Positions 48,847-59,939 of a stretch of DNA of 64,000 bases are shown here, piece by piece; position 1 is the stretch's first letter; each line of letters opens with the position of its first letter. The stretch is from Timema cristinae (taxonomy: Eukaryota; Arthropoda; Insecta; Phasmatodea; Timematidae). Location: positions 52,122,816-52,186,815 of the forward strand of contig JBCFYV010009882.1 in the NCBI GenBank assembly GCA_039000515.1, written 5' to 3'. Both the position numbers and the translations under genes were made by a program. A model generated the notes under the pieces. It saw only the letters and a program-made list of their open reading frames with translations. It was not told the DNA's origin and ran no database searches.

Positions 48847-50825
48847 TGTTATGTTAGCTCGCACAAGAGTATTGTTTTTGTATCGTATCCTTGACCTATC
48901 AATTTCTAATTATTGTTTGTTATCTGGACGCCCCTTATTGTCACCTTTCTTATTATCTCTGTAGAGCTTCACGAGTCTCTTATCTGCGCATGCGCGTATT
49001 TTTCCCTTTCCTCGTACGCTTCGTGATTTCCTACTCTCTTTTGTTTTCTGCCCCCCTCCTTTTCCTTGTTCATGTTCGTGCTTGCGCACTATGCTTGTGG
49101 TGGTGTGGCTTTATTCAACCACCTTTTTCTCTGACTACAGTCTAATAATGTCCGGCTCGGGAAGAGCCAGGCAGCGGTTCTGTACTATTCATATTGGTAT
49201 CTCATCTAACAGCCCGGGGGGGAGAGGGAGTCTTCGGGCTTGTCCATATTGGTCGCTTGGCTTGTCTGAGCTGGAGCGCATTGTTCAGTTACGCTGCTGT
49301 TTGTCGTAGCCGTCTCTAGTCGACATGGCGTACCCGAGATGGGAACACTGGGCCGCTTGGAGCTAGCCCCCGCCACAATAGCCGTTCATGGTTATTTTCT
49401 GGTAAAGCCAAAGTTCGGCACTTACTCTTCTACTTGTACTCCACTGGCTCTGGACTGGTTCCCGGGCTGGTGCACTTCTTCCGGTCCTCTACTATACAGC
49501 ACCGGTACTCTACGGCCTGTGGCCCATTGGCCTGAGCTTTGAGCGTGTCTCCTGGAGCATCTCGCTGCGGTTGGGCCTATCTGACTGCGCAGGCTAGAGG
49601 CTCTCCCGAGAACATTCCTGAGGGAACCACTGCATTCACAGCATGCTACGCACTATAGAGTCTTCAGAGGCCATCGGTTACTTCACTCAAAGCTTGCTAC
49701 CTACTATAGTGACTGGAAGGACCTTCGGTTAGCCGTTCCGGTGTCAGGTACCGCTCTAGCTGGGCGTTCTAGAGTTTATTCTTTATTAATGTTGTACATC
49801 TATATGTTCGTGGCCATGTGTTATTGTTGAGCCTGTAGGGCATATATAATTATTGGCATTCATTGTTAGCAAGTGCATAAAGCTGCTAAGTTACCTAAGT
49901 ATCTTTGTGTGCTAGAGGGCTTGTTATTGCCCATTGGCCCGGGTCTATTCCTATCATTAGACTGGCGTGTGCGTAGTCACAGCCCAATTATACTAGAGTG
50001 ATTGTTCAAAGCAGATTGCTAGGGAAACTTTATATGTAATCTTCGTTAATCCATGCGCTACGTCCGCTTGAGCGGGCAGTGCTTATTTTTAGGTGTTCAT
50101 AGTATAGCCCAATTATGTATTAGTTATTGGTCTGGCCCTAGGCCAACTAGGCTCCAGATAATGTAAAAGTACTTATACAAGGTCGTCCCTTTGTATTTCA
50201 TGTTGATATTGTTGCCACATAGTGGGGCTATTGTAGGGTAGTTTTTAAGGGACCTTCCTACAGTACGACTCTTTGCCTGCGGGGGGAGCTATATTATTTA
50301 CACCTGCCCCACCTGACTTGGGCGGGAGTAATGTGCCCCGTCCCCCATGACGGGATACTCGAACCGCTCTAGTGTGGGTTTGTTTTTCCGAGCTAATATT
50401 CTTGCTGGGTCATATTTAAATATATATACATTGTTGCTAAGGGTAAATTGTTAATCGTGTCACTTATGTTCTAGCCCCTCATGGCATTACGGCTAGCTAC
50501 ATGGAATATCCATGTAAACGGCACGCAGTCATGAGCTTAACTCCCCAGGTCGGTGGGACGGGTGTTATCCTCTGACACCCTCAGACTGCTTGCAGGAGGT
50601 GTACACTAGCGCTGTGCTGGTTTTATCAGAGCGATTCATTAATTAGAGGGCTGTGGCGCCTCCTATGTATTAAGGAACCAAAATCATATACTGTTATTTT
50701 TTGCTCTTGCCCTGTCTAATGACTGTTATAATAAATGTTCTTAAACCAGATGTATTTCTTTTGTGTTAACTTGCATCCCTCCTTTTTATTCCACTAAATG
50801 AGGGGTACAGCACAAACCGTTAACA
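48847..50825. mobile_element. GC-richer non-coding block, candidate solo LTR
   Basis: About 2 kb of G+C-elevated sequence has no ORF that looks coding. It contains CpG-containing stretches (for example gcgcatgcgcg near 48987) and an aataaatgttc poly(A)-like motif near its right end (50731). It can be framed by TGTTATG… and …CGTTAACA, an imperfect TG/CA inverted pair as in LTRs, but no target duplication is evident. Alternatives are an unknown retroposon or a CpG-rich regulatory region. Identity is unresolved. Confidence 0.25.
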
Positions 50826-50984
50826 GGGCGGTAAATATGTAAATCCTATGGTGAAGTCTACTAAAAATATTATTTGTCAAATAGCTTAATGTACTAGCCA
50901 AATCTTTTTTTTATGTGGTGAATATGCATAAAGGGCTTAGTTATCCAAATAACAAATCATTAAGAAAGTAAAAATTTAAGAATA

Positions 50985-51029
50985 ATATTTAGCACCACCT
51001 TTTACTACCTGTTCGAGTTATACACTTAG
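50985..51029 (-). mobile_element. SINE tail fragment
   Basis: The minus strand reads taagtgtataactcgaacag then gtagtaaaaggtggtgctaa, the shared SINE1/SINE2 3' tail. The rest is missing. Confidence 0.6.
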
Positions 51030-51710
51030 AAATTTAAGAAAATTCATTCTTAAGCTTATATGTTGATCAGCTGAATATTTGACATTTGCTCCTTTTCAAA
51101 ATCTTAAAGTTACAAACCTGCTTCATCTTTAAATTGACTCAATTGGTGACTTTGGTGGTAGTCCACCTAAATCAAAAATGTTTTGAGCATGGGATAAGAT
51201 TGGGTTACCGTGTGTTTTTTCTTGGAAAGACTACATGTTATGGCAGTCTGATCCAAACATTAATGTGACTATTCTGAGAATCTATTAGTTTGGTCAATTT
51301 TTTTATGTATTAGTAATTATTTTTACACTTTTTTGTTCAGCACTATATTTAATCAAAATAATAAGCTTATTCTACTTAATACTCGAGTTTCTTAATTCTT
51401 AGCTAAGTATAGTAAATAATTTTGAATTTTCTCAAACAAATTTATATCTAATGATCATTAAAGCAATAATCACTCTTTATCTAGGAAAAATTCCATATTT
51501 GTTTGTTTATTTGTCACTAATATTCACTTAAGAAAATAAGTATATCTGAGTAAAATAATATGTTTTATCATATTCTTGCAAACAAAACATGTCATGTTAT
51601 CAAAATAAATATAGTTAGCATTTTTCTATAGTGTAAAAGAGGGGAGGGAATAAATGCCACCAGGTTTGATGCTGTAGCTATTTAACCAATTCCGCTACAG
51701 GGAACTTTGA

Positions 51711-51850
51711 TCTCACTCATGTATATTGTTCAGCGCCACTGGCTACTAATCTTGGGGTCCCAGGTTCAATTCCCGACTGGTACCATGCGTATTTTCCTGG
51801 AAGGGGAACAACCCCAATAGTCATTAGTGTCTGGTTAGTTAAAACTTAGT
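51711..51850 (+). mobile_element. tRNA-like SINE head, unclassified
   Basis: It contains cagcgccactggctactaat, then cccaggttcaattcccgact, like box A/B spacing of a tRNA-derived SINE. The tail is not identified. Confidence 0.35.
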
Positions 51851-52019
51851 TAGGCTAAGAGTTTCTACTAGTTCCACACCCTAATATTCATTAACACCAT
51901 CATCTCATATCCTCAGGGCATGCAAAGAATGTACGATAAGTGCATTCAGGCATCCCATGAGCAATGGTACATAAGTTTTGGTAAATCTTACCACAGACTG
52001 AGCTGCAAGTCATGTAGCC

Positions 52020-52074
52020 CACACACACACACACACACACATACACACATACACACATATATATATATATATAT
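52020..52074. repeat. CA then TA microsatellite
   Basis: CA units with ATACACACA interruptions pass into ATATAT. The ORFs over it are artefacts. Confidence 0.9.
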
Positions 52075-52184
52075 TTGTAGGGGATATTATCTCCCAACCA
52101 TTGACATTCATTTGCACTAGCAATATTGAGTATAAAAGGGTTTTAGCCAACTTTTTTATTCTATTATTTCTTTTTTTTTTTCAG

Positions 52185-52280
52185 ATGCTCAGTTGGATGT
52201 CCCTACCATTCCATTATCTGATTGATAAACTAGAAGCCATATTACCTTCCAATCTGTTGCAACAATTATCAAGAATATAA
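52185..52280 (+). CDS. ST7: ST7 family protein, terminal exon with stop
   Basis: After a long pyrimidine tract (twelve T, then CAG) the exon reads 31 codons and a TAA stop at 52278-52280. It ends LEAILPSNLLQQLSRI. Vertebrate ST7 ends with a very similar Leu/Pro/Ser-rich tail closing in R-I, so this is the homologous C terminus. It was found by looking for the missing end of the protein in the correct phase. It is 15.2 kb downstream of the previous exon, the longest ST7 intron here. The first residues after the junction (MLSWMSLPFHYLIDK) diverge from what I recall of vertebrate sequences, so the exact acceptor is slightly less certain than the stop. Confidence 0.85.
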   Translation: MLSWMSLPFHYLIDKLEAILPSNLLQQLSRI

Positions 52281-52870
52281 CATTTATTTCAGAATGAATA
52301 GAAACCTCACTCATCATTTAAATCTATTTTCTCTGGATATATGTCAACAAAGTACTTATCATTTGACAAAATTGTAAAAGAATGAATGATCTTTAATATT
52401 AATTGGCTAGCATTGTCCGTCCAATCACAACATTTTAAAATATAACTTAATTCTACATGTATACCATTCTTAATTATGGGTGATTTTTACATTACATATT
52501 TTCAATATTTTTCAAATCACAATACCTTTTTTTTTATTGCTATTGCTAAGTTGTTTTTGGTTTTTGTAAGTCTAATGTTTAATTCAATAATTTTTGTTAT
52601 GTATTTGTGTTAAAGCTGGCCACATTGGTGCTCTTGTTCTCAAGCTCACACACACACACACACAAAAGAATTTTCATGTGTGTCTTACAACAATTTATAA
52701 CAGTGATGTATTTTTATCTTAATTAACTGAAGTGGTACTTAACCCCAAAATTTGAAAGTTTGCAATAGTAAAATCTATTGTTTATCAAATTAAATAATTT
52801 AATAGTGAGCTTAAAGTAATTTGGGAAAAGTATGTTATATTAAAACAATAAACCTGAAAGTTGTTTACTA
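52281..52870 (+). other. ST7: Probable ST7 3' UTR
   Basis: The sequence after the ST7 stop is AT-rich and has no sustained ORF. It holds a short CA repeat near 52647. The first well-placed AATAAA hexamer is at 52847-52852 and another is at 53391-53396. The first is my preferred poly(A) signal, giving a 3' UTR of about 590 bases. No transcript evidence is available. Confidence 0.45.
52847..52852 (+). terminator. Candidate poly(A) signal AATAAA for ST7
   Basis: This is an AATAAA hexamer 567 bases after the ST7 stop, followed within about 30 bases by T-rich sequence. An alternative AATAAA is at 53391. The call rests on motif and position only. Confidence 0.4.
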
Positions 52871-53399
52871 TTGTTTTATTGCTTACAAAGAAACAAAATT
52901 ATTTTATTTTGAGTAAAAAAGATACGAAAAAAAGTGTTATGTCAAGGAAAGCTCTCTCATTAGTTTGAATCATCATTGGACTTGATTTACACACTTGCAT
53001 AATGTCATGGCAACCTCTAGCTTGTTGCATCTGATTAAAAGTTCAACTGAGTGAACTAAATATAAAGAAAACAGTATTTAATTTATAGATATTTAATAGA
53101 GTTGCCAACTGAGTTTTTTTCCAACTATATACTCTAGTGCTCTTTTCAAGTGGAACCCACATGAATATACTTCCTTGGAATTGTCTCAGTGTGTTTGAGT
53201 TATTTTGTTGAAGGGGGTTTCACACTTTGATTCCACAGAATTAAGTTTACTTTGGTACGGTATTTAATGTTTCCCAAATTAATGTGTTTGATTGAATATT
53301 AAACTTTTAAATAGTGAAATCTGTAAATGATTTAATGTGTAATTTATTAGAAATATTTTTAATGCTGTAAAGAAGATAACAATAAAAATGTTTTAGTTT

Positions 53400-55370
53400 T
53401 TGAAAGATCCATTACTTTACTGTCATTGTATATGAAACATATTGATAAAACTACCATCAGTAAATGATATTAGAATTAACTAACAATTTTTAGGTTTTTT
53501 TTTTAATTTTATAATTTCTACTTTTCTAAGAATTAATAAACTTAGATCATAAATTCTTTGGAGTTTCACCCTGCATGAGATTATAGGCATTAATGCATTT
53601 ATGAAGTCTGAAAAGACGATTAAAACATGAAAAAACTTTAGCTTTTTTAATAGCAAACAATTAACATATAAAAACAGTACATGCAGATTTAAGACCATGG
53701 ATTATATGGCTCTATTTGGAAATAAAAGAGAATCTAATAATCACTAATCTTGGAATAATTGGTAAAAAATCATATAAATAATCAAAATAAACTATAAATA
53801 GAGTTTACTTCTTCGATATACCCAGCAAGATTAAAACAAATAATTTACAATACAACCTATGGTGGATTTTTATATAAGGAAACTTTCACACCATGGTGAA
53901 TAGCTAGCCTTTATGCCTTAAAAGCGCTGGACGCACACACACTTAAGTCAAGTATGAAACCTTTTTATGTCATAATGAGGACAATAAAGGCATATTAATG
54001 TTTGTGTTAAATTGTGTCTATAGAAGCATGTCGTGAAGCTTTCCCCCCTACAAAGCTATTATATTGTTCTAATAGGTTCGGTGGTGAGGTTTCGTTGATT
54101 CAAAATATGCAAATAAAGACCCACCCTTAAATAAAAAAGGGGGAGGTGGGAAAGAGGTGACAAATAACTCTTGTAATACTAAAAGCTTACCTTAGCGCTC
54201 ATTTTTGCTCACCTCATGACTCTTATTAAACTTAAAGTTAGAATTAAGGTGGGCTTAGGCTTTTGGAAAGGAAGGATACTGGAAAATAGGAAAAGGGTGT
54301 GGACCTATCCCCGAAGTCAACATCATTTGAATGAACCAGCACTGTAGGAAAACTTCATGCAGTGAGGTACACAAGCTCAACAGCTGCCGTGATTTATTTA
54401 AGTATAACTCAAAACTTAAAATCGGTACAAGAAAGCACATGTATAAGGCACTGGTTATATTTACAAAATCGCATACACTAAAACCAAATACTTAATTTTG
54501 AACTATTAACAAGATGTATGCATGTGGCTGACACATTTTTAGGGCAGATACTCAGGCAAAGGCATACACGAAATTGTCAAAGTTAAGCTTGGATCTCACT
54601 AAAGCTCTATAAAATCTCGGCAATAGTTTCTTGTTGACACCTCGAGAGCGACCACTTAACACCTATGGAATGTTCAGAGGCTTAATATAGTGTGACTTCA
54701 AATCCCTGGCTGTTTTGAAGCCATGAAAGCTCCCTATCAAAAAGGCCTAATAAATGCACATTAATCTCTAACAGTAAATCTATCAAATAATAAAATATAT
54801 GAAGGTAAGTGAGTGAGTGTGTGTGTGTGTATTTATATTTACTCTTTTATTCAAATTCATTTATTCTAGCGAATTAAGGTGTACCACTTTGCTCTTAACC
54901 AGCTTACAAAATAATTCATACTTTGTGAATGAAAGAAGAGAGCAAGTCATCATCTTTGAACATTAAGAACAAACTATATTAGACATGACTCATCATGATA
55001 TGCTTTGAACAACTACTTGAATTTTCACTTAGAACTGAAGATATTCTATGACCGACCATAAATAGCAAAATAATCCACAAACAAACAGGACTGATTAGGT
55101 AAACTCACTTAATCAACATTGCTGTTGATTGAAATAGTACGCAAGTTAAAACTTAAACGTTACTTCATATCTTCTTAGCAATAAATATATAAAACATTGT
55201 CTACCCTCACACAACTTTGATGACCAAGTAAAATGCTAGAAACTAAATTAGACTGATTCATTCTAAATTACCATTCAGACTAGGCTTGTATAATAATTTC
55301 TTTCAATGTCAGATAACACAGCTATTAAATGTTGGCTGTTATAGAAATGACTGAATGGCCATCTCAAGAT
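53400..55370. other. Gene-free downstream stretch
   Basis: This AT-rich sequence lies between the ST7 3' end and a SINE1. It has a short GTGA/GT repeat near 54811-54832. No ORF, RNA or mobile element was recognised by eye. Confidence 0.5.
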
Positions 55371-55382
55371 TAACAAGATGGT

Positions 55383-55670
55383 TGGTGACCTGGTGGTCTA
55401 GGGGTAAGGTGTCGGACTTCTGTGCTGGCGGCCGGGGTTCAATCCTCGGTCCCGGCACAGATTTATCTGATTACCAAACCCTTCCTTCACCTCTGACAAG
55501 ACATCTTGTGAATGTGGGGAATGCCAGGCCTCCACCGTGGTTCGGATTCCACGTTAAACTGTAGGTCCTTCATTTCACCTCACAATCACCCTGCCATTAC
55601 ACATTAGCGTAAGTGCATATAACCTGAATGGGTAGTAAGACGCGGTGCTAATAATAATAATAATAATAAT
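55383..55670 (+). mobile_element. SINE1, full-length
   Basis: It is flanked by an 11-bp duplication AACAAGATGGT (55372-55382 and 55671-55681). Head, body and TAA tail are nearly identical to the copy at 31634. The reading frame over it is a repeat by-product. Confidence 0.93.
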
Positions 55671-55799
55671 AACAAGATGGTCAGTAGTTGGTCAGTTTAA
55701 AGAAGACTTTGAGATTTAAGCGAACACAACAGATTAGTTAGTTATATGTTTAAAAGTATTACAGACAGCTAGTCAGAGTAATAGGTTGGTAACTAGAAG

Positions 55800-56455
55800 C
55801 ATCGAGATTCACCGAGAGAGTTTATCACATTTATGATTACTCCTCCTGCGCGGTTCTTTAAAGTGATGTAACTTTATATGCAAGGGGGACGAAGTGAGGA
55901 ACGAAGCATTGCCTTTTAACACTCATTCTACATTAAAGAGCACAGCCTGCGCGTCAAGCTGATCTGCCCGCCTTATTGAAACAAATGCAGGTCTCGGCGT
56001 GGAGTCTGTATTGACTAATAGTAGACCTACGTGATCCTCGGCGCTAACTCCATGATCCTGGAAACGTCCTATCAAAGCATTGATTTGCTCCTCGAGCCAG
56101 GTTTGAGCGTTACGATTGCTCTCTGGCGTCCCTAATTGTATGATCAATTCACGCCCAACATAAGAAAACACTTTAATTGCTTAATTCTCTCCTCGACGAT
56201 TCGAAGAGGCATACCATTCGACCGGGCTCCACCCACCTGGTTTACCGGGCCACTAAATCTTGATTGTGGCGCTGAAGATGGTCTCGCTGTTGCCGCCGCC
56301 ACGGGTTGCGGAAGGACCGCGGACCCCGTCTGCCTCACCGCAGCTTGGGCTCGAACACCATCTCCCTTGCTCGGAGGTGGAGCTCCTGCTATGGGGTGAT
56401 GGGGGCTCACTGCCAGTGGAGGTGGGAAGATCGAGCCGCTATTTCCGCCCTCCAT
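55800..56455 (-). pseudogene. GC-rich coding-looking segment, possible Polinton-type remnant
   Basis: A 103-codon ORF starts MEGGNSGSIFPPPLAVSPHH (56455) with a Pro/Ala-rich N terminus and ends at 56144. A second frame (56171-55923) continues with GRELIIQLGTPESNRNAQTW and SIRRADQLDAQAVLFNVE. Beyond its TGA the same frame still looks coding (GNASFLTSSPLHIKLHHF) to about 55800. One frameshift and one stop therefore break a longer protein. The 'RADQL…VL…N' pattern reminds me of the N-terminal region of polymerase ORFs in arthropod Polinton/Maverick-type elements, but I could not test this. No polymerase motifs follow. Confidence 0.35.
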
Positions 56456-56655
56456 TTGAACTATAACACAAAATCACGTGTCAAAGTAAGCACTTTAAAT
56501 AAAATTGTTCCAAACATACGCTTATTTTTTTTCTCTTTAAAATGATACCACAAAATGTATAATACTTTTCAATTTAAACCTACTTTCGGTATTAATATAA
56601 TATGTTATAATTTTTCCTAAACATAATTGCTTTAACTGATACCAACATTCGAAAA

Positions 56656-56940
56656 GTGTGTGTAATAAATACACTTTAACCCTAGGATACCTACAAAATA
56701 CAGTCCAGGGCAGTTAATTTATCACTATTAAGGGTTAAACCTACAATTTCATCAATGCCAATAATCGAACCCGGGACCCTGCGCAAAGTGTGTGTAATAG
56801 ATACACTTTAACCCTAGTACACTTAACTCTAGGACAACCACAAAATTTAGTCCAGGGCAGTTAATTTATCACTATGAAGGGTTAAACCTACTTTTTCATC
56901 CATGCAGGGAATCGAACCAGGACCCTTGGCGCGTCAAACA
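56656..56940 (-). repeat. Tandem pair of SINE3-like units
   Basis: Two units of about 133 and 152 bp start at 56656 and 56789. Both contain gtgtgtgtaat, acactttaaccctag, cagggcagttaatttatcac and gggttaaacctac. On the minus strand each begins with a box B-like ggttcgatt and matches the body of the SINE3 at 1123-1412. Confidence 0.65.
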
Positions 56941-57379
56941 AACAAACAAATTATCAGGCTCAAATATATAGGGTTTTGTCGCTCTCAATTTAATGATCGG
57001 CTAAATCAATATAATTTCTTCTGTTAAATATTATGCCTGTATATATTTTAATGCCTGTAAGAAATATCTGTAAACTTAAAACACATTACTCCCCCTTTAA
57101 AACCTTATACATGGTCGAAACCGGCTTTCAACGCTATTTGTTGCCCCGATAAGCGAGCACAACCACACACTAGTCATGCAAGAAATCTAGCTTTAAATAA
57201 GGTATTGCAGGGGGAAACATGTATTTAAACAAATTGGTAAAAATAGATATTGATGTTAGAAAGTGGACAGAATTAAGTTTACTCTTGGTGAAAATAATTT
57301 TGTTTCAGAATTAAATATACAATTTAATTTATATCCGTTACTATTTTACAGTATAAGTCCCTAAATATTTTTTTTTTCG

Positions 57380-57838
57380 TTCATAAAATGCTAAGACTAT
57401 AACATCCACAAACCCGATCCGCTGGCTGATAATTTATTAGCCATGTAGGGAAACGAACCCAGGACCAATAGTTTAGTATACAGATACTGTTTTCCAGTCT
57501 AAAGCTCGGGTCACTTTTTAAATTCATAAAATGCTAAGACTATAACATCTACAAACCCTGTCCGCTGGGTGATTAATTTATCAAACCAATATTTTTTTAA
57601 CCGTGTCAGGAAATGAGCCCTGGTCCAATAGTTTACTATACGGATACTGTTTGCTAGTTTAAATTTGGGTAACTTTTTTATTAATAAAATGCTAAGACTA
57701 TAACATCCACAAACCCTGTTCGCGGTATGATAATGTATCAAACCAACCAACATTATTTAACCGTGTCGGGAAATGAACCCGGGACCAATAGTTTACTATA
57801 CAGACACGCTATCGAATGCGCTAGGTGGTGGCTAAATA
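57380..57838 (-). repeat. Tandem triplet of SINE3-related units
   Basis: Units of about 143, 158 and 158 bp start near 57380, 57523 and 57681. Each has ataaaatgctaagactataa and ccaatagtttactatac. On the minus strand each has a tRNA-like box B (gggttcatttccc). The last keeps a box A-like tagcgcattcgatagcg. The minus-strand ORF over them is a repeat by-product. Confidence 0.7.
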
Positions 57839-58133
57839 TTTGATCCAGCACATTGCAAACGTGAATTTAATAAGTGGCTAAAGCGACAATTATAATTTTC
57901 TCTCTTTGAATGTTTGTAATGACAAGAGCTAATATTCTCGAAACGGGTAGCTGAAAAAATGTTTTGGTATGCCGTCAAAATAACGGTGGTTTGGGGTAAG
58001 AGAGCGCACAAATAACTGTCTATTTCCAAACTAGTGGCTATAGTATAGTTACTTGTAGACGGTACTAAAATATAGAATGGAAAACTTACATATCAGCTCG
58101 TCTATCAAGTACATTTACCCCAAACATTGGGAA

Positions 58134-58620
58134 TAGCACTTCCAGTGGCGTCGGGCAGAGCACCGTCTACTTAACGGTGCTGGATCGGTGTAGCCATCTC
58201 CACTTCATTGCTTTCAGCACCCGATGGCCGCACACATGCTGCGGGCGCTACGTCGTATAGCTGCCCTCAATCACTGGGCGGTGGTGTTTGTACCTCCGGG
58301 TTCACCCTCAGACCGTTGTCCAGATCGTATGGATCCCAATAATCTGACATTAATTAAATACATATCATTACTATCATGTGGGGGGGGGGGAGATACTGCA
58401 ATTTCTCTAAAATATATAGCAGGACGCTAATTACCCATGGACCAGTTGTTATCAGCCAGGCAAATTACATCCTCGATAAAAATTGCCAAAGTGTCCAGAC
58501 TATCGGGCGCCGAAGGTGTCGGGATTAAGTTGTCTTCTTGGCAATCTGTCAAAGAAGCAAATACCTCTGTACACCAAAGACGTAATAAGCAAAATAGTTA
58601 CCTTTTAAAACATACCTGAA
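58134..58620. other. GC-elevated unclassified segment
   Basis: The segment has higher G+C than its flanks, and a run of G at 58381-58390 interrupts it. Short open stretches exist on both strands. On the minus strand one contains PTPSAPDSLDTLAIFIEDVI (about 58530-58471), which looks protein-like but matches nothing I know. It may belong with the coding-looking segment at 55.8-56.5 kb. Confidence 0.2.
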
Positions 58621-59570
58621 TTTATCTAATTTTCCGGAGCATTGAAACACATCTTGATGATTATCTCTAGTAATTAAGTATTGAAATGACCGACTGCAAT
58701 GATTTCGAGATCTATTTATAGTCGCTTCAAAGGATGTACCACCTGTAAATATGGCGGCCTGTTATTGCGCAATAAAATTATTTCCGCATCGGTGATCCAC
58801 GTAAAAGAGCATGTAAATACCGTTAAATTCCATTCGTGCTAGCATCCCCGGCGAACACGGTCGTGTCAGCCAGCCACTGGCTAGGGAGGGTCCGATATGC
58901 CATGACAGGCCCGCTATCCAGCCACTGCATTCGTTTCCTGTGGATACACATCACGCCCTGCGACGGGAGGAGGTAAGGTTTAAATCACCCGCCTGCAAGG
59001 TCAACAAACGATAATTTCATCTTTCAAACCCTGACAAATGCTGGTACACATTTCGCCCGGTCACAAAAAAATCATCCGGCAATCTTGACTAAAAAAAATA
59101 TGAATTTTATTTGCGAGATAGAATCCTATATTTGATGCTGAGCCAAAGGACCCGAGCTCGATTCCCGTGTCAGTCTGGAGTAAGCATAAATAATAGCTTT
59201 GGCTATTTGAAACCTCCCATATGTTTGCAACCCCCACGAAAGCAATAATTTAATTAATCTGCCTCAAAAGGTCCCTGATTCGAATCCCGTGTTCAGCTGT
59301 CAATAATGAGCAGCCTGCAAGGTTGAAAAACGCTAATTTCACCTTTCCAACGCTGACAATTGCCTGTGTACATTTCTCCTGGTCTCGCCACGTCTAAAAG
59401 GTGATCATTTAGACGGGATGAATAATCACCTCTTTTTTTTCTTTCACTCTAGACAGTTCCACACAGAGACATACCATTTTTTTTCTTCATGAAAACACGC
59501 TTATTTTTTTATGCACCCGTGAAACTTTTTTATCCGACAGTACAATCCTTCACCTACCTTATTATTAGTT

Positions 59571-59614
<44 letters not shown>
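59571..59614. repeat. TA dinucleotide repeat
   Basis: About 22 uninterrupted TA units. Confidence 0.9.
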
Positions 59615-59616
<2 letters not shown>

Positions 59617-59781
59617 AGTATACTTTTGAAGGTGTGAGATATATTTGTATAAACTTTTATTTATGTGTAAATAAATATTCCAAGTATACTTTTCATGGCG
59701 TGAGATATATTTGTTTAAACTTTTATTTGTGTGTAAATAAATATTCCAAGTATAATTTTCGTGGTATGAGATATATTTGTG
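59614..59781 (+). repeat. Three tandem ~66-bp units
   Basis: Units share caagtatacttttc, gagatatatttgt, aaacttttatttgtgtgtaa and ataaatattc. The third unit is partial. The ORF across them repeats RYIC-FYLCVNKYSKY and is not a gene. Confidence 0.85.
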
Positions 59782-59939
59782 AAAAAAAACTTTCGGTACT
59801 AATAATTATATCGCTTTTAGCAGGGGAGAGAGAACTTTATATTTGTTGATGTGCCAAAGGTCCCAGGATTTAAATCCTGTGTCAATCTGGAGTATATTAG
59901 CTTTGGCTATTTGAATCTACATAGAACGCTGAAACACAA

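Larger units (their letters stand above)
36973..52184 (+). other. ST7 last intron, 15.2 kb
   Basis: The longest intron here contains, in order, a SINE2, a hAT element, a Harbinger-like nest, a palindromic MITE, a SINE2, a minisatellite with a pogo-like MITE, another SINE2, a GC-rich unclassified block and a tRNA-like SINE head. The stretches 43730-45110, 46550-47580 and 51030-51700 show only AT-rich sequence without features. Confidence 0.65.

Noticed and set aside
55355..55564. ORFs such as [16 protein letters not shown] seen at several loci
   Set aside because: These are translations of SINE1 copies, recurring wherever the SINE is inserted.
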